Shown: positions 41,552 through 50,646, counted from the stretch's first letter. The stretch: 50,995 bases of DNA from an uncultured Clostridia bacterium (GCA_947631195.1 CANRKK010000012.1:1-50995), one strand, 5' to 3'. Notes: generated by a model from the letters alone, not told the origin. Made by a program: numbers and translations.

Positions 41552-42424
41552 ATGCTCTACATAATCGTTAACGAACTCCATTTAAAAGGCAAGCACGAAA
41601 AAAAGCTGGGCGAGGCTGCGGCCGTTTTCCAAAAGGCGGGCATACCTTTCGAAGTTTTGAAAACGACGCACGCGGGGCACGCCACGGAATACGTGAGGGA
41701 AATAACCGCATCACGCGGCAACACGATAGTCGCAATGGGCGGAGACGGCACCCTGCACGAAATTCTGAACGGATACCAAAACTTTGAGGACAACCCGTTG
41801 GGCCTTATCCCCTTCGGCACGGGCAACGATTTTGCCGCGGCGGCGGGAATACCGCACGGCGTAAAGGAGGCCGCGGAAATAATCGCCTTCCGTGCCCCCG
41901 CGGCGGTGGATTTTATACAGTTCTCCTCGGGGCTGCGCTCCTTAAACGCCGTGGGCATGGGGCTGGACGTGGAAGTTTTGCAGCGCACGTATTCGGGGAA
42001 ACACCACGGAAAGGGCAAATATTTCCGCTCGCTTTTGGCCACGCTGTTTAAATTTAAGGGCATACGCTTCACGGCGGAGTACGACGGCGGCGCACCCGAA
42101 GAGCACTTCGGCATGATAGCCGCGCTGGGCAACGGGACGAGCATCGGCGGGGGGATAAAGCTGTTCCCCGAAGCGGCGATAGGCGACGGATATCTCGATT
42201 TGATAATTGTGGACTACATCTCCCGCATAAAGCTGTTCGGCGCGCTTTTAAAACTTATGCGGGGCAAGGTAAACAGCGTTAAAGGGGCAACCGTGGCAAA
42301 GGTTAAAAATGCCAAATTCACGGTCGCCGAACCGGGATTTTATATACAGGCGGAGGGCGAACTCTACAAAGACGTAGCCATCGACGCGCAGATTGTGAGC
42401 GGAAAACTCAAAATGTATTTGTAA
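41552..42424 (+). CDS. Diacylglycerol kinase-like lipid kinase
   Basis: 290 residues from the ATG at 41552; a TTG at 41504 would overlap the promoter. The DAGK catalytic domain has the nucleotide loop VAMGGDGTLHEILNG and the conserved LGLIPFGTGNDFAAAAGIP; GNGTSIGGGIKLFPEAAIGDGYLDLIIV is the second family signature, counted in two parts. It is probably a DgkB/YegS-type enzyme that phosphorylates diacylglycerol or a related lipid on the inner membrane face. The next gene starts three bases after its stop. Confidence 0.9.
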   Translation: MLYIIVNELHLKGKHEKKLGEAAAVFQKAGIPFEVLKTTHAGHATEYVREITASRGNTIVAMGGDGTLHEILNGYQNFEDNPLGLIPFGTGNDFAAAAGIPHGVKEAAEIIAFRAPAAVDFIQFSSGLRSLNAVGMGLDVEVLQRTYSGKHHGKGKYFRSLLATLFKFKGIRFTAEYDGGAPEEHFGMIAALGNGTSIGGGIKLFPEAAIGDGYLDLIIVDYISRIKLFGALLKLMRGKVNSVKGATVAKVKNAKFTVAEPGFYIQAEGELYKDVAIDAQIVSGKLKMYL

Positions 42425-42427
42425 TTT

Positions 42428-43501
42428 ATGACTGAAAAATACCTGAGGCGGATGCTCGACGGCGTTAAAGTAGCCGTTGTCGCCGCAGACCAAAACTTAA
42501 AAGTGAGCTTTGCAAACAGCGCGTTCCGCACCCTGTTCCCGACGGACGGAGTGCGCGGAAGTCTGGGCAGGCTGACGGGCTGCGCCGAGTGCGACAGGGG
42601 CTGCATGGAGTCGGCGGGGTGCCGCGGGTGCGCCCTTTCGGCGGCGTTTGAGGACGCATTTTTGTCCAACCGCGAGATCTCGCGCAGGATTTACCAGCGC
42701 GTGCGGCGGGGGGACGGCGTGCACGAAGTGACCTACACCTTGACCGTAACCCCCATCGGCGGCGGGCTGTGCATGGGCGCGGTGGACGACGCGCTGGAGC
42801 TGGAGATTGCAAGGGAGCTGCAGACGGCAAAGTCCATACAGCAGCGGCTTCTCCCCGCGGGCAAATGGGCGGGCGGCAAAAAATATTCCTATATGTATAT
42901 CCCCTGCCGCGAGATAGGCGGGGATCTGCCCGACGTGTACACCGTGGGCGGAGACGCCTGCGGAATGATTGCAGACGTATCGGGCAAGGGCGTTGCGGCG
43001 GGCATGCTTTCGGCCTTCGTAAAGGCGGCTTACGACAAGTCCACCCTCTCCCCAGCGCAGGCGATAACAAATTTAAGCAACAAGTTCCGCGAACTCAACC
43101 TCGACGAGAGGAACTACGTCACCGTGGCCGCAGTGAGGATAGGCGCGGACAGGATAACCTATTCAATGGCGGGGCATAACGTGCCCATTCTGCTTAAAAC
43201 GGGCGGGGGCGTCACGCGGATTATGCTCAATTCGCCGCCCGTATCAAATTGGTTTGACCGCACCAACTACTTCGACGACTCCATCGGCTACGAAAAGGGG
43301 GACATACTCGTACTTTTGACGGACGGGGTGACCGAACGGCGGGGCAGCCACGGGGAAATGTTCGGCGTGGACGGCGCGATAAAGACCTTGAGTTACTCCA
43401 AGACGGCGGACGACTTTATTAAAAACCTCGAGGAAAACCTGAGAAATTTCAGCCCCTCTCCCTTAAACGACGACATAACGGCCGTTGCGTTCGACCTGTA
43501 A
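42428..43501 (+). CDS. PAS-SpoIIE (PP2C-type) serine phosphatase with cysteine cluster
   Basis: 357 residues, cytoplasmic. An N-terminal PAS-like domain (~8-125, DGVKVAVVAADQNLKVSFAN) contains five closely spaced cysteines at 52, 55, 59, 65 and 68, which could bind an iron-sulfur cluster or zinc. The SpoIIE/RsbU phosphatase domain (~150-357) has all the metal aspartate motifs: GGDLPDVY, IADVSGKGVAAGM, LLTDGVTERRG and NDDITAVAF. Proteins with PAS, cysteine cluster and SpoIIE occur near hydrogenases in Clostridia, but no hydrogenase gene is here. Its target, probably an anti-sigma-factor antagonist, is unknown. It sits three bases after the lipid kinase. Confidence 0.9.
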   Translation: MTEKYLRRMLDGVKVAVVAADQNLKVSFANSAFRTLFPTDGVRGSLGRLTGCAECDRGCMESAGCRGCALSAAFEDAFLSNREISRRIYQRVRRGDGVHEVTYTLTVTPIGGGLCMGAVDDALELEIARELQTAKSIQQRLLPAGKWAGGKKYSYMYIPCREIGGDLPDVYTVGGDACGMIADVSGKGVAAGMLSAFVKAAYDKSTLSPAQAITNLSNKFRELNLDERNYVTVAAVRIGADRITYSMAGHNVPILLKTGGGVTRIMLNSPPVSNWFDRTNYFDDSIGYEKGDILVLLTDGVTERRGSHGEMFGVDGAIKTLSYSKTADDFIKNLEENLRNFSPSPLNDDITAVAFDL

Positions 43502-43512
43502 ACGGTAAATAT

Positions 43513-43555
43513 AATAAGCCCGCGGGCGCGAATTTTCGCGCCCGCGGGCTTATTA
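43513..43555. terminator. Bidirectional terminator between the phosphatase gene and dxs
   Basis: A long perfect palindrome: aataagcccgcgggcgcgaa and its complement meeting in TTTT/AAAA. AT-rich sequence lies on both sides, so it can end transcripts from either direction. Confidence 0.85.
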
Positions 43556-43576
43556 TTCATTCGTTCATTATATTCT

Positions 43577-45409
43577 TTATTCGGTAACTTTACGGGCGGC
43601 GATCTCCGCTCCTATTTTTTCGGCGGTAAAACCGTATCTTCGGAACAGCTCGCCGAGTTCGCCGTGCATTACGAAGCCGTTTACCGCATGCGTAAGCACC
43701 TGTTTGCCCCCGTCCTTAAAGTGCGCCGCGAGTTTTTGGGCCATGCCGCCCTCGTATATGCCCTCCTCCAAAAGATAGACAAGCTCCGCGCCCGCGGTGA
43801 GTTCGTCCAGCGCGGCGAAGCCGAACGGAAAGGCCTTTACAAGGCGGACTATGCCGATATTATCGTTTACGAGGGGCAGCGCGGTTGCCGCAATCCTGCC
43901 GTAGGTGACTATTATATTTTTGCATGAGGGCGCGCCCCGCGTGTAGGCGACGGCGCCGTCGGGGGTGTATTCCCACTCCCCGCCTATCTCCCCGCCCTTG
44001 GGGTAGCGGACTATCTGCAGACCCTGCCCGTCTACGGCCTTTTGCAGGGACGTGTTGAGTTCTTTGAAGGTTGCGGGGGAATATATCGTGACGTTCGGCA
44101 ACGTCGTAAACAGCGCGTAGTCGAACAGCCCCTGATGGGTTATGCCGTCCCCCTCCACAAATCCGCACCTGTCCAAAGCCAGCACAAAATGGTGGTTCGC
44201 TATGGAGACGTCCTGAAAAAGTTGGTCGTAGGCGCGCTGCGAAAAGGTGGAATATATCGCGCAGACGGGCAATTTTCCCGCCGCGGCAAGCCCCGCGCCG
44301 AAAGTTACGGCGTGCTCCTCGGCTATGCCCACGTCAAAAAAGCGGTCGGGATAGTTTTTTTCAAACAGGGACAGCCCCGTTCCGTCGCCCATCGCCGCGG
44401 TTATGGCGCACACCCTGCCGTCGCGCGCGGCAAGCCCGTTTACAAATTCGCCGAACACGGACGAAAAGGTCGCCTGTGCGCTGTCTTTAAGCCCCTCGGC
44501 GGGGTCGAAGGGGGGCACGGCGTGATATTTTGCAGGCTCCTCCTCGGCGGGCTTGTAGCCCTTGCCCTTTTGGGTGTAGATGTGGACCACGCAGCACGTG
44601 CAGCGGCGTTTCGCCTCGGCCAGAACCGAACAGGTGCGCTTTATGTCGTTGCCGTCCACGGGGCCGATATACGACAGCCCGAGATTTTCAAACAAATTCT
44701 TTTTTAAAACTATGTTCTTTATAAAATTTTTGACCTTTCTGCCCAGCCATATGGTCGCCCTGCCCAAGAGGGGAATCTTGCGCAACACCTTCTGCAGGCC
44801 GTGTTTGAGGCGGAAATAGCCCGCGCTCGAACGCATCCGCCTGAAACTCTTGTTCAGACCGCCTATATTCTTTGAAATGGACATCTCGTTGTCGTTCAAA
44901 AGAATTATCAGCCGCAGGTCCTTGTCGGCGCAGTTGTTTAACGCCTCGTATATCATTCCGTTGGTAAAGGCTCCGTCGCCCACCACCGCCACGGTGTAGT
45001 TGTCCCTGCCCTCCGACGCGTCGGCCTCGGCAAAGGCAAGCGCCTCTGAAATACTCGTGCCGCAGTGCCCCTCAAAGCAGGGGTCGCAGGGGCTCTCGGC
45101 GGGGTTGGAAAAGCCCGAAACTCCCCCCTCCCTGCGCAGGGAAGAAAAGCCGCCGTACCTGCCCGTGAGTAGTTTGTGCGCGTAGCTCTGGTGGCTGACG
45201 TCGAAAATTATTCTGTCGCGCGGGCAATCGAAAACCTTGTGGAGGGCTATCGTGGCCTCCACCATTCCGAGATTGGACGACAAATGCCCGCCGTTTTGCG
45301 AAACGGTGGAAAGAATCGTCCGGCGGAGCTCGCCCGCAAGACCGGCGAGTTCCTGCCATTTGAGCGCCTTGATGTCGGCAGGTGATTTTAACGTTTCAAG
45401 TAGGGGCAT
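43577..45409 (-). CDS. dxs: 1-deoxy-D-xylulose-5-phosphate synthase
   Basis: Thiamine-diphosphate enzyme joining pyruvate and glyceraldehyde-3-phosphate, the entry to the MEP isoprenoid pathway; its product is also a precursor of thiamine and, in some bacteria, of pyridoxal phosphate. The protein has 610 residues. Motifs are VVGDGAFTNGMIYEALNN (ThDP), GLSYIGPVDGND, YTQKGKGYKPAEEEPAKYH, VGIAEEHAVTFGAGLA (catalytic Glu) and DRCGFVEGDGITHQGLFD. Some positions are unusual: DVSHQSYAHK where DVGHQAYPHK is common, and GHCGTS for GHSSTS. The overall layout is full length and intact. The start matches the family N-terminus, MPLLETLKSPADIKAL. Confidence 0.94.
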   Translation of the reverse strand: MPLLETLKSPADIKALKWQELAGLAGELRRTILSTVSQNGGHLSSNLGMVEATIALHKVFDCPRDRIIFDVSHQSYAHKLLTGRYGGFSSLRREGGVSGFSNPAESPCDPCFEGHCGTSISEALAFAEADASEGRDNYTVAVVGDGAFTNGMIYEALNNCADKDLRLIILLNDNEMSISKNIGGLNKSFRRMRSSAGYFRLKHGLQKVLRKIPLLGRATIWLGRKVKNFIKNIVLKKNLFENLGLSYIGPVDGNDIKRTCSVLAEAKRRCTCCVVHIYTQKGKGYKPAEEEPAKYHAVPPFDPAEGLKDSAQATFSSVFGEFVNGLAARDGRVCAITAAMGDGTGLSLFEKNYPDRFFDVGIAEEHAVTFGAGLAAAGKLPVCAIYSTFSQRAYDQLFQDVSIANHHFVLALDRCGFVEGDGITHQGLFDYALFTTLPNVTIYSPATFKELNTSLQKAVDGQGLQIVRYPKGGEIGGEWEYTPDGAVAYTRGAPSCKNIIVTYGRIAATALPLVNDNIGIVRLVKAFPFGFAALDELTAGAELVYLLEEGIYEGGMAQKLAAHFKDGGKQVLTHAVNGFVMHGELGELFRRYGFTAEKIGAEIAARKVTE

Positions 45410-45420
45410 AATTCCTTATA

Positions 45421-45448
45421 ATTATATCATATTAACGCAAGTTGTCAA
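45421..45448 (-). promoter_or_regulatory. Promoter of dxs, almost touching the start codon
   Basis: Minus strand: TTGACA (45448-45443), 16-base spacer, TATAAT (45426-45421) with an extended TGA. The ATG at 45409 is only 11 bases past the -10, so the leader would be about five bases and would cut into the AAGGAA ribosome site. Confidence 0.7.
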
Positions 45449-45478
45449 TTCATTACGCGCCCGCTGAAAACACGTGGG

Positions 45479-46291
45479 TTAAACCTTTTTGATTTTGCCC
45501 CGCAAAACCTCTTCGAAGCACGCTCCGTAAAAGTGGCTGCCGTCGGTGCGCCTTATGCAGTCGGCTACAAAATCCCCCGCCGAGGCGCAGCTGCCCGCAA
45601 GACCCACACCGCTCCAGCGTTCGGCCGCAAACACCGCGGCAAAGATGTCCCCCGTGCCGTGCAGGCGGGCGGGCAGAAGTTCGGAGAGCACGTATTGGAT
45701 CTTTCCGCCAGTATATATGGCCTCGCCTATCAATCCGTCAAGCTCCACGCCCGTTATTATTATCGTGCCGCGGGTATATTTGGCCATTTCGGCAACCGCC
45801 CTGTCCACATAGTCCCTGTCGTACTTTTCCCTGTATTCGAGGCCCGTCATAAAGCACACTTCGGTCATGTTGGGCAAAATTATGTCCGCCCGCCTGATAA
45901 GATGGCGCATTGCCTCCACGTAGGCCCCGTCGAACCCGCCGTACAGCTTGCCGTTGTCGCCGAAAGCGGGGTCTATAATTATCTCCGCCCCCTCCTCCGA
46001 AAAGTTGTCGAAGCACTCCTCCGCCAAATCCATAAGCTCCTTTTTGCCGAGATATCCCAGCAAAAACCCGCCGAATTTGAAGTTGTTTTCCCGCCAAAAC
46101 TTATATATGTTTTGTATTTCGGGGGTAAGGTCGAGGTAGCTCCAGCCCTTGAACATGGTGTGGTTGGAGAGCACCGCCGTGGGAAGAACGGCCGCCTCCA
46201 CCCCGTAGGCCGAAAGCAACGGCAACGCAACCGTGAGCGAACACTGCCCCACGCAGGACAGATCCTGCATGGTTAAAATTCTCTTTGACAT
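45479..46291 (-). CDS. pdxK: Pyridoxal/pyridoxamine kinase
   Basis: Phosphorylates pyridoxal, pyridoxamine or pyridoxine to feed the PLP pool. The protein has 270 residues of the ribokinase-like fold. The start KRILTMQDLSCVGQCSLTVA and AVLPTAVLSNHTMFKGWSY match the family, ADIILPNMTEVCFMTG contacts ATP, and the anion hole LHGTGDIFAAVFA holds the catalytic aspartate. Symbol pdxK or pdxY would both do. Its ribosome site is buried in a hairpin (46297-46320). Confidence 0.92.
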   Translation of the reverse strand: MSKRILTMQDLSCVGQCSLTVALPLLSAYGVEAAVLPTAVLSNHTMFKGWSYLDLTPEIQNIYKFWRENNFKFGGFLLGYLGKKELMDLAEECFDNFSEEGAEIIIDPAFGDNGKLYGGFDGAYVEAMRHLIRRADIILPNMTEVCFMTGLEYREKYDRDYVDRAVAEMAKYTRGTIIITGVELDGLIGEAIYTGGKIQYVLSELLPARLHGTGDIFAAVFAAERWSGVGLAGSCASAGDFVADCIRRTDGSHFYGACFEEVLRGKIKKV

Positions 46292-46296
46292 AAAAA

Positions 46297-46320
46297 ATCC
46301 TCACATTTGAAAGTGAGGAT
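46297..46320 (-). promoter_or_regulatory. Hairpin covering the pdxK ribosome site
   Basis: Minus strand: ATCCTCAC, loop TTTCAAAT, GTGAGGAT, then TTTTTT and ATG. The 3' arm is the Shine-Dalgarno sequence (GTGAGGA) and the 5' arm is its exact complement. A stem followed by U residues is also the shape of a terminator. A TATAAT box (46326-46321) just upstream would start RNA near the 5' arm. Confidence 0.65.
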
Positions 46321-46381
46321 ATTATACAACACGCTTGGTATTAATTATATTACCAAATTGATTTTTTTTGATATAACCAGA

Positions 46382-47020
46382 TTATATCAAATTTCTTATT
46401 TTTGCGGCGGCGGCAGCCCTGCCCTCCACGCCGAGCTTCAAATAGATTGCGCTTATATAGTTGCGGGCCGTGCCGTCGGTGAGTTTGAGCGCGGAAGCTA
46501 TCTGGCGGTTGGTGAAGCCGTCGGCCATCATCATGGCTATCTCCACCTCCCTGTCGGAGAGGTTGTAATTCTTTTTGAGCTTCACCTGCCTGTTGTCGGC
46601 AACCATAGTGGCGGCGTCGGCAATTTTGCGGGCTATCGTCGCGGGCAGAATGGTGTCGCCCGCGTAGGCGTTGCGCACGGCGTCGATAAGGGCGGTGGAG
46701 CCTATGTCCTTTAAAAGATAGCCGCTCGCGCCGTTGTTCATTGCGCTTAAAATATAGTCGCTGTCGTCAAAGGTAGTCAAAACGATTATCTTTATATTGC
46801 TGTCGTATTCCTTAATTTTTTTGGTTGCCACCACGCCGTTCATGTTGGGCATGCGGATATCCATCAGCACCACGTCTGGCTCCACTTTTTTGCACAGTTC
46901 CAGCGCGGCCGCGCCGTCCCGCGCGATGCCCACAACCGTTATGTCCTCCGCCGTTTGAAGCACGGCGCGTATGCCTTCGGCCAAGATCATCTGGTCGTCG
47001 ACGAGCATTACTTTAATCAT
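46382..47020 (-). CDS. NarL/FixJ-family response regulator
   Basis: 212 residues. The receiver domain has acidic Asp8/Asp9 (VDDQ), the phosphorylation site Asp54 in VVLMDIRMPNMNG and Lys near IVLTTFDDSDYI. The C-terminal LuxR-type helix-turn-helix has LSDREVEIAMMMADGFTNRQ and DGTARNYISAIYLKLG. Its start overlaps the kinase gene by eight bases, so the two form a coupled two-component pair. The regulated genes are unknown. Confidence 0.95.
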   Translation of the reverse strand: MIKVMLVDDQMILAEGIRAVLQTAEDITVVGIARDGAAALELCKKVEPDVVLMDIRMPNMNGVVATKKIKEYDSNIKIIVLTTFDDSDYILSAMNNGASGYLLKDIGSTALIDAVRNAYAGDTILPATIARKIADAATMVADNRQVKLKKNYNLSDREVEIAMMMADGFTNRQIASALKLTDGTARNYISAIYLKLGVEGRAAAAAKIRNLI

Positions 47021-48281
47021 TTTTCACCTCGTTTTGTGCGGACGTGTTTAGTTTTTGCCCCTCCGCCGCGGGCAGATCTATTGTAACTTCAAAGCCCTCG
47101 TCCTTAACGCTTGTAAACCTGCAACTGCCGCCGAGAGACTTTGCTCCTTCCATAATGTTTGACAGCCCGAAGCCTGCGCTCACCGTGCCGTCCACGCCCG
47201 ACCCGTTGTCCGAGATATAGAGCTTTAAGCCGTCGGGCCCGCCTTTGAATTCAACGTAAAACGCCGTCGCCCTGCCGTGCCGTATGCCGTTTGCGAGGCA
47301 CTCCTTCAAGGCGTTGCAAAGATAGCGCACCTCGTTTTCCCCCGCCGCAGCGTCGGAGATGTCGCACCTGACCTTTATGTCGGTGCCGTCTATGGTTTGG
47401 GCTATTATGCCCTCCAGCTCCTCCCTTAAGGTGAGGGTCCTCTGCCTGCCCGCCAGAAGGTGCACGCACTCGCGCATCTGTTCGAGGGCGTTGCGGGCCT
47501 GCATGTTTGCGGAAATTATCCTGTTTTTGGCCTCCTCGGGGTCCTTGTCTATCAACAGCTTGGCCGCCTCGGTCTGCATTATTACGGTCGTGAGCGAGTG
47601 CCCCGCGTTGTCGTGTATGTCCTTTGCTATGCGGTTGCGCTCCTCGTACACCGCCGTTTCGGAGAGCTGCTTTGAGGCTTCCTTGAGCGCCGCGCGGGAT
47701 TCGTCCGCCGCCTTGAGCGCCGCGGAAAGCTCCTTGTTCTTCTGGTAGAAGCTGAGCAAAAACTGCACTATGATGAAGTCCAGCGCAATGGCGAGCAGGC
47801 CGAACAGCACGCCGCTGGATATCTCCACCGCCGAGTTGAGTATGCTCGCCCCCACGTTAGTCAGCACCCAGCCCGCTATAAAGGAGATTGTGTAGAGCAC
47901 GCCGCTGACTATCACGAGTATGAACTTGTCGCGGAAACGCTCGATATTCATATATATCTGCGTGAGCACCACGCAATAGAGCGTGGACAGCAGCGAGTTG
48001 CCCGTAAAGATGCAAATCGCCAGCAAAAGCGCGGCGTCTATGCCGTAGAAAACCATCTTTAGGGGGAAGTCCTTTATAACGAAGCTGTCAATGGTTTCGG
48101 CCACGGCAAGCAAAACGCAGCAGACCGCCGCAACGGTGAGGTTTATGATGAGCGCCGCGCCCGAATTGTGGATGGCAACCTGCGCGCACACCACGATTTC
48201 GGTGATCACGAGTATGGCGATGAGCACCAATTTTACGTACTTTATAAACTTTTCGGAATAGATATTTACCGTAGGTTCCAT
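47013..48281 (-). CDS. Sensor histidine kinase, HisKA_3 (NarX/DesK) type
   Basis: 422 residues from the ATG at 48281; a TTG at 48296 is possible, and neither has a clear ribosome site. The N-terminal ~180 residues have about six hydrophobic helices with very short loops, so it probably senses membrane state or a small ligand. A short coiled coil leads to the phospho-accepting histidine in NRIAKDIHDNAGHSL, then an HATPase domain with LYISDNGSGVDGTVSAGFGL. Pairs with the response regulator downstream, as in DesK- or LiaS-like systems. Confidence 0.92.
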   Translation of the reverse strand: MEPTVNIYSEKFIKYVKLVLIAILVITEIVVCAQVAIHNSGAALIINLTVAAVCCVLLAVAETIDSFVIKDFPLKMVFYGIDAALLLAICIFTGNSLLSTLYCVVLTQIYMNIERFRDKFILVIVSGVLYTISFIAGWVLTNVGASILNSAVEISSGVLFGLLAIALDFIIVQFLLSFYQKNKELSAALKAADESRAALKEASKQLSETAVYEERNRIAKDIHDNAGHSLTTVIMQTEAAKLLIDKDPEEAKNRIISANMQARNALEQMRECVHLLAGRQRTLTLREELEGIIAQTIDGTDIKVRCDISDAAAGENEVRYLCNALKECLANGIRHGRATAFYVEFKGGPDGLKLYISDNGSGVDGTVSAGFGLSNIMEGAKSLGGSCRFTSVKDEGFEVTIDLPAAEGQKLNTSAQNEVKND

Positions 48282-48320
48282 AATTTTTTTGCGCAAGCGC
48301 GATTTTTATGTTTAATTCAT

Positions 48321-48349
48321 TTTACCATAAAATAAAAAAAGTGTATAAT
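48321..48349 (+). promoter_or_regulatory. Promoter of the dipeptidase gene
   Basis: TTTACC (48321-48326), 17-base spacer, TATAAT (48344-48349). A leader of about 26 bases leads to the ATG at 48382. Confidence 0.6.
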
Positions 48350-48381
48350 GTTTTTGACTATTTTTTACGGAACAGTGGCTT

Positions 48382-49590
48382 ATGAAAGAAATTTTTGGGG
48401 ATATTTTAAGGGATATTTCGGGAATTATCAAAATAAACAGCGAGGAATCGGCCCCCGAGGCGGGCGCGCCGTTCGGAAAAGGCCCTAAACTTGCGCTGGA
48501 TTACTTTTTGGACCTTGCAAAAAAATTCGGGTTTGAAACGCGCGACATAGACGGATATGCGGGCGAAGTCGTGTGGGGCGACGGAGAGGAGTTTGCCATC
48601 CTCGTCCACCTCGACGTCGTGCCCGCGGGCAGCGGCTGGACAAAGGACCCGTTCGGCGGGGAAACAGACTACGGCGCGCGCAGAATCTGGGGCAGGGGCG
48701 CGATGGACGACAAGGGCCCCGCGATAATCGCGCTGTACGCTTTAAAATCGCTTAAGGACGACGGCTTCGTGCCCAAAAGAAAGATAAAACTGATCGCGGG
48801 CTGCAACGAGGAGAGCGGCTGGCGGTGCATAGATTATTACAGGGCGCACGCGCACATGCCCGACGAGGGAATTTCGCCCGACGCCGACTTCCCGGTAATT
48901 TACGCCGAAAAGGGCATACTGCAGTTGGAGCTTGCGTTTGATACGGACGGCGGGTTTGAGATCAGCGGCGGCGAACGGCCCAACATGGTCTGCGACCTTT
49001 GCACCGTCATAAAGGATGGAAAAACCTACACGTTCCGCGGAAAATCGGCGCACGGCTCCACTCCCGAAAAGGGCGAAAACGCAATTTTGCCCGCGCTGAA
49101 TTTTTTGGGGCTGGAAAAAATCAGACATATACTGTTTGAAAACGGGCTGGGGCTTTCCGGCCTGAAAGACGAGACGGGTAGCCTAACCTTCTCCCCCAAT
49201 ATGATAAAAAATTGCGGCAAAAAGCTGTACGTAACGGTCGACGTGCGCTATCCCGCCACGATGGACGCAGACCGTATTTTAGACCCCGTAAAAAACGCGG
49301 GCATAGAATATACCGTCGTGCACGAACAGGCGCCGCTGTTCAACGACAAAAACGGAAAACTTGTAAAGACCCTGTGCAACGTATATAACGAAGTTACGGG
49401 GAAAAACGCGAAGCCCGTGGCCATCGGCGGCGGCACCTACGCGCGGGCGCTTAAAAACGGCGCGGCGTTCGGGCCCGAGGAGGACGGCGAAGAGAGCACC
49501 ATCCACCGCCCCGACGAATATATTACCTTTGAAAAGATAGAAAAGTGCTTTAAAATTTACAAACTCGCCGTTGAACGGCTTACAAAATAA
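48382..49590 (+). CDS. Sapep/PepV-type M20 metallodipeptidase
   Basis: 402 residues, cytoplasmic. Metal and catalytic residues are in LVHLDVVPAGSGWTKDPF (His, Asp), WGRGAMDDKGPAIIALYALK (Asp bridging metals) and AGCNEESGWRC (Glu pair); a later IHRPDEYI supplies the last His. The length is below the ~465 typical of PepV, mostly from shorter lid-domain strands. It probably cleaves dipeptides for amino-acid recycling. No clear ribosome site precedes the ATG. Confidence 0.92.
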   Translation: MKEIFGDILRDISGIIKINSEESAPEAGAPFGKGPKLALDYFLDLAKKFGFETRDIDGYAGEVVWGDGEEFAILVHLDVVPAGSGWTKDPFGGETDYGARRIWGRGAMDDKGPAIIALYALKSLKDDGFVPKRKIKLIAGCNEESGWRCIDYYRAHAHMPDEGISPDADFPVIYAEKGILQLELAFDTDGGFEISGGERPNMVCDLCTVIKDGKTYTFRGKSAHGSTPEKGENAILPALNFLGLEKIRHILFENGLGLSGLKDETGSLTFSPNMIKNCGKKLYVTVDVRYPATMDADRILDPVKNAGIEYTVVHEQAPLFNDKNGKLVKTLCNVYNEVTGKNAKPVAIGGGTYARALKNGAAFGPEEDGEESTIHRPDEYITFEKIEKCFKIYKLAVERLTK

Positions 49591-49601
49591 TCGAAGTACG
49601 G

Positions 49602-50540
49602 GTGTGCATTTTGAGTGAAAACAAGGAAAAAAAGAAACTTCCAAAGCGAATAATCGCGCTGATAATCGCGGGCGCGTTCGTGGCCGTGCTCGGCTTTACT
49701 TTGCTTGGGTTTGCCATAGCTTTTTGGGTGTCGGACGGAACGGCTTACGTATGGACGCCCCCCTACGATATGCTGCCCGAAAGCGAACTTAAGGCCGTAT
49801 ACGAAAAGGAAGAACTCGGCGATGGGGACTATGAGTTGCTTTTCGAACAGACGGGGCTGACAAAGGTAGGCATAGACCGCGCGCGCCAGAAAGCAAACGG
49901 GTGGGCGCGCGTTGCGGCCGTTCAGAAGTCCTATTTTAAACAGCGCGGCGTAAAAACGGAGCTGTACGCCCCGCTCGTCTGCACCGACCGCCTCGACGGC
50001 GACAGCGCGGAAATTATCTACCTCGAACGGGGAGATATTCTTATCACCTCCTCCACCCACTTTTCGGGCTTCAGAATAGGCCACTCGGCGATAGTCACCT
50101 CGAGCACGGGCAGAGTTTTCCAGTCGAACCAGGTGGGCGTTGCGAGCGGCTACGCCACCGCCTCGGAAATGTTCGGCAACCGCATAAACTTTATGGTGGT
50201 GCGCATAAAACCCGAATATTTTTCCGACTCCAAGACGGACGACAGACAGTACCGCGACAATTTGGACAGGGTCACAAGCTATATCGAACAGGATTTGAAA
50301 GACGTGCCCTACAGCGTGTTTACGGGCGTGTTCACCAAAAAGGACAGCCTTGCCGGCACCTCCTGCGCGCACATGATATGGTACGGGTTTAAACATTTCG
50401 ACGACGTGAACGGCGGAAAGTTCAACCTCGATTTGGACTCCAACGGCAGACTTTTGGTCGTGCCCAAAAATATATCGGAATCACCGTACGTGGAGCTTGT
50501 GCAGACCTTCGGCTTCGACCCCGAAAAGATGTACGAATGA
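49602..50540 (+). CDS. Membrane-anchored YiiX/NlpC-P60-like cysteine amidase
   Basis: 312 residues from GTG at 49602; TTG at 49611 (309 residues) with GGGTG six bases upstream is equally likely. A basic N-terminus and one hydrophobic helix (~17-42) put the domain outside the membrane. The permuted papain-like core shows GDILITSSTHFSGFRIGHSA, with the histidine, and GTSCAHMIWYGFKHF, with the cysteine, in the order His then Cys found in YiiX/YebB-like enzymes. It may act on peptidoglycan peptides or acyl groups. It starts 11 bases after the dipeptidase stop, so the pair could work on cell-wall peptides. Confidence 0.75.
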   Translation: MCILSENKEKKKLPKRIIALIIAGAFVAVLGFTLLGFAIAFWVSDGTAYVWTPPYDMLPESELKAVYEKEELGDGDYELLFEQTGLTKVGIDRARQKANGWARVAAVQKSYFKQRGVKTELYAPLVCTDRLDGDSAEIIYLERGDILITSSTHFSGFRIGHSAIVTSSTGRVFQSNQVGVASGYATASEMFGNRINFMVVRIKPEYFSDSKTDDRQYRDNLDRVTSYIEQDLKDVPYSVFTGVFTKKDSLAGTSCAHMIWYGFKHFDDVNGGKFNLDLDSNGRLLVVPKNISESPYVELVQTFGFDPEKMYE

Positions 50541-50581
50541 GCCGCGCCCGCAAAAAATTTTTTCCATAAACTTATATTTGA

Positions 50582-50610
50582 TTGACAAAAAAAAATATAT
50601 CTTATATAAT
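50582..50610 (+). promoter_or_regulatory. Perfect consensus promoter before the tRNA fragments
   Basis: TTGACA (50582-50587), exactly 17 bases, TATAAT (50605-50610). The expected start near 50617 is about 30 bases before the first tRNA-like sequence, the usual layout for a tRNA gene. Confidence 0.85.
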
Positions 50611-50646
50611 ATGTTCACTGTTCGGAAATCGGACTTTTTAACATTT

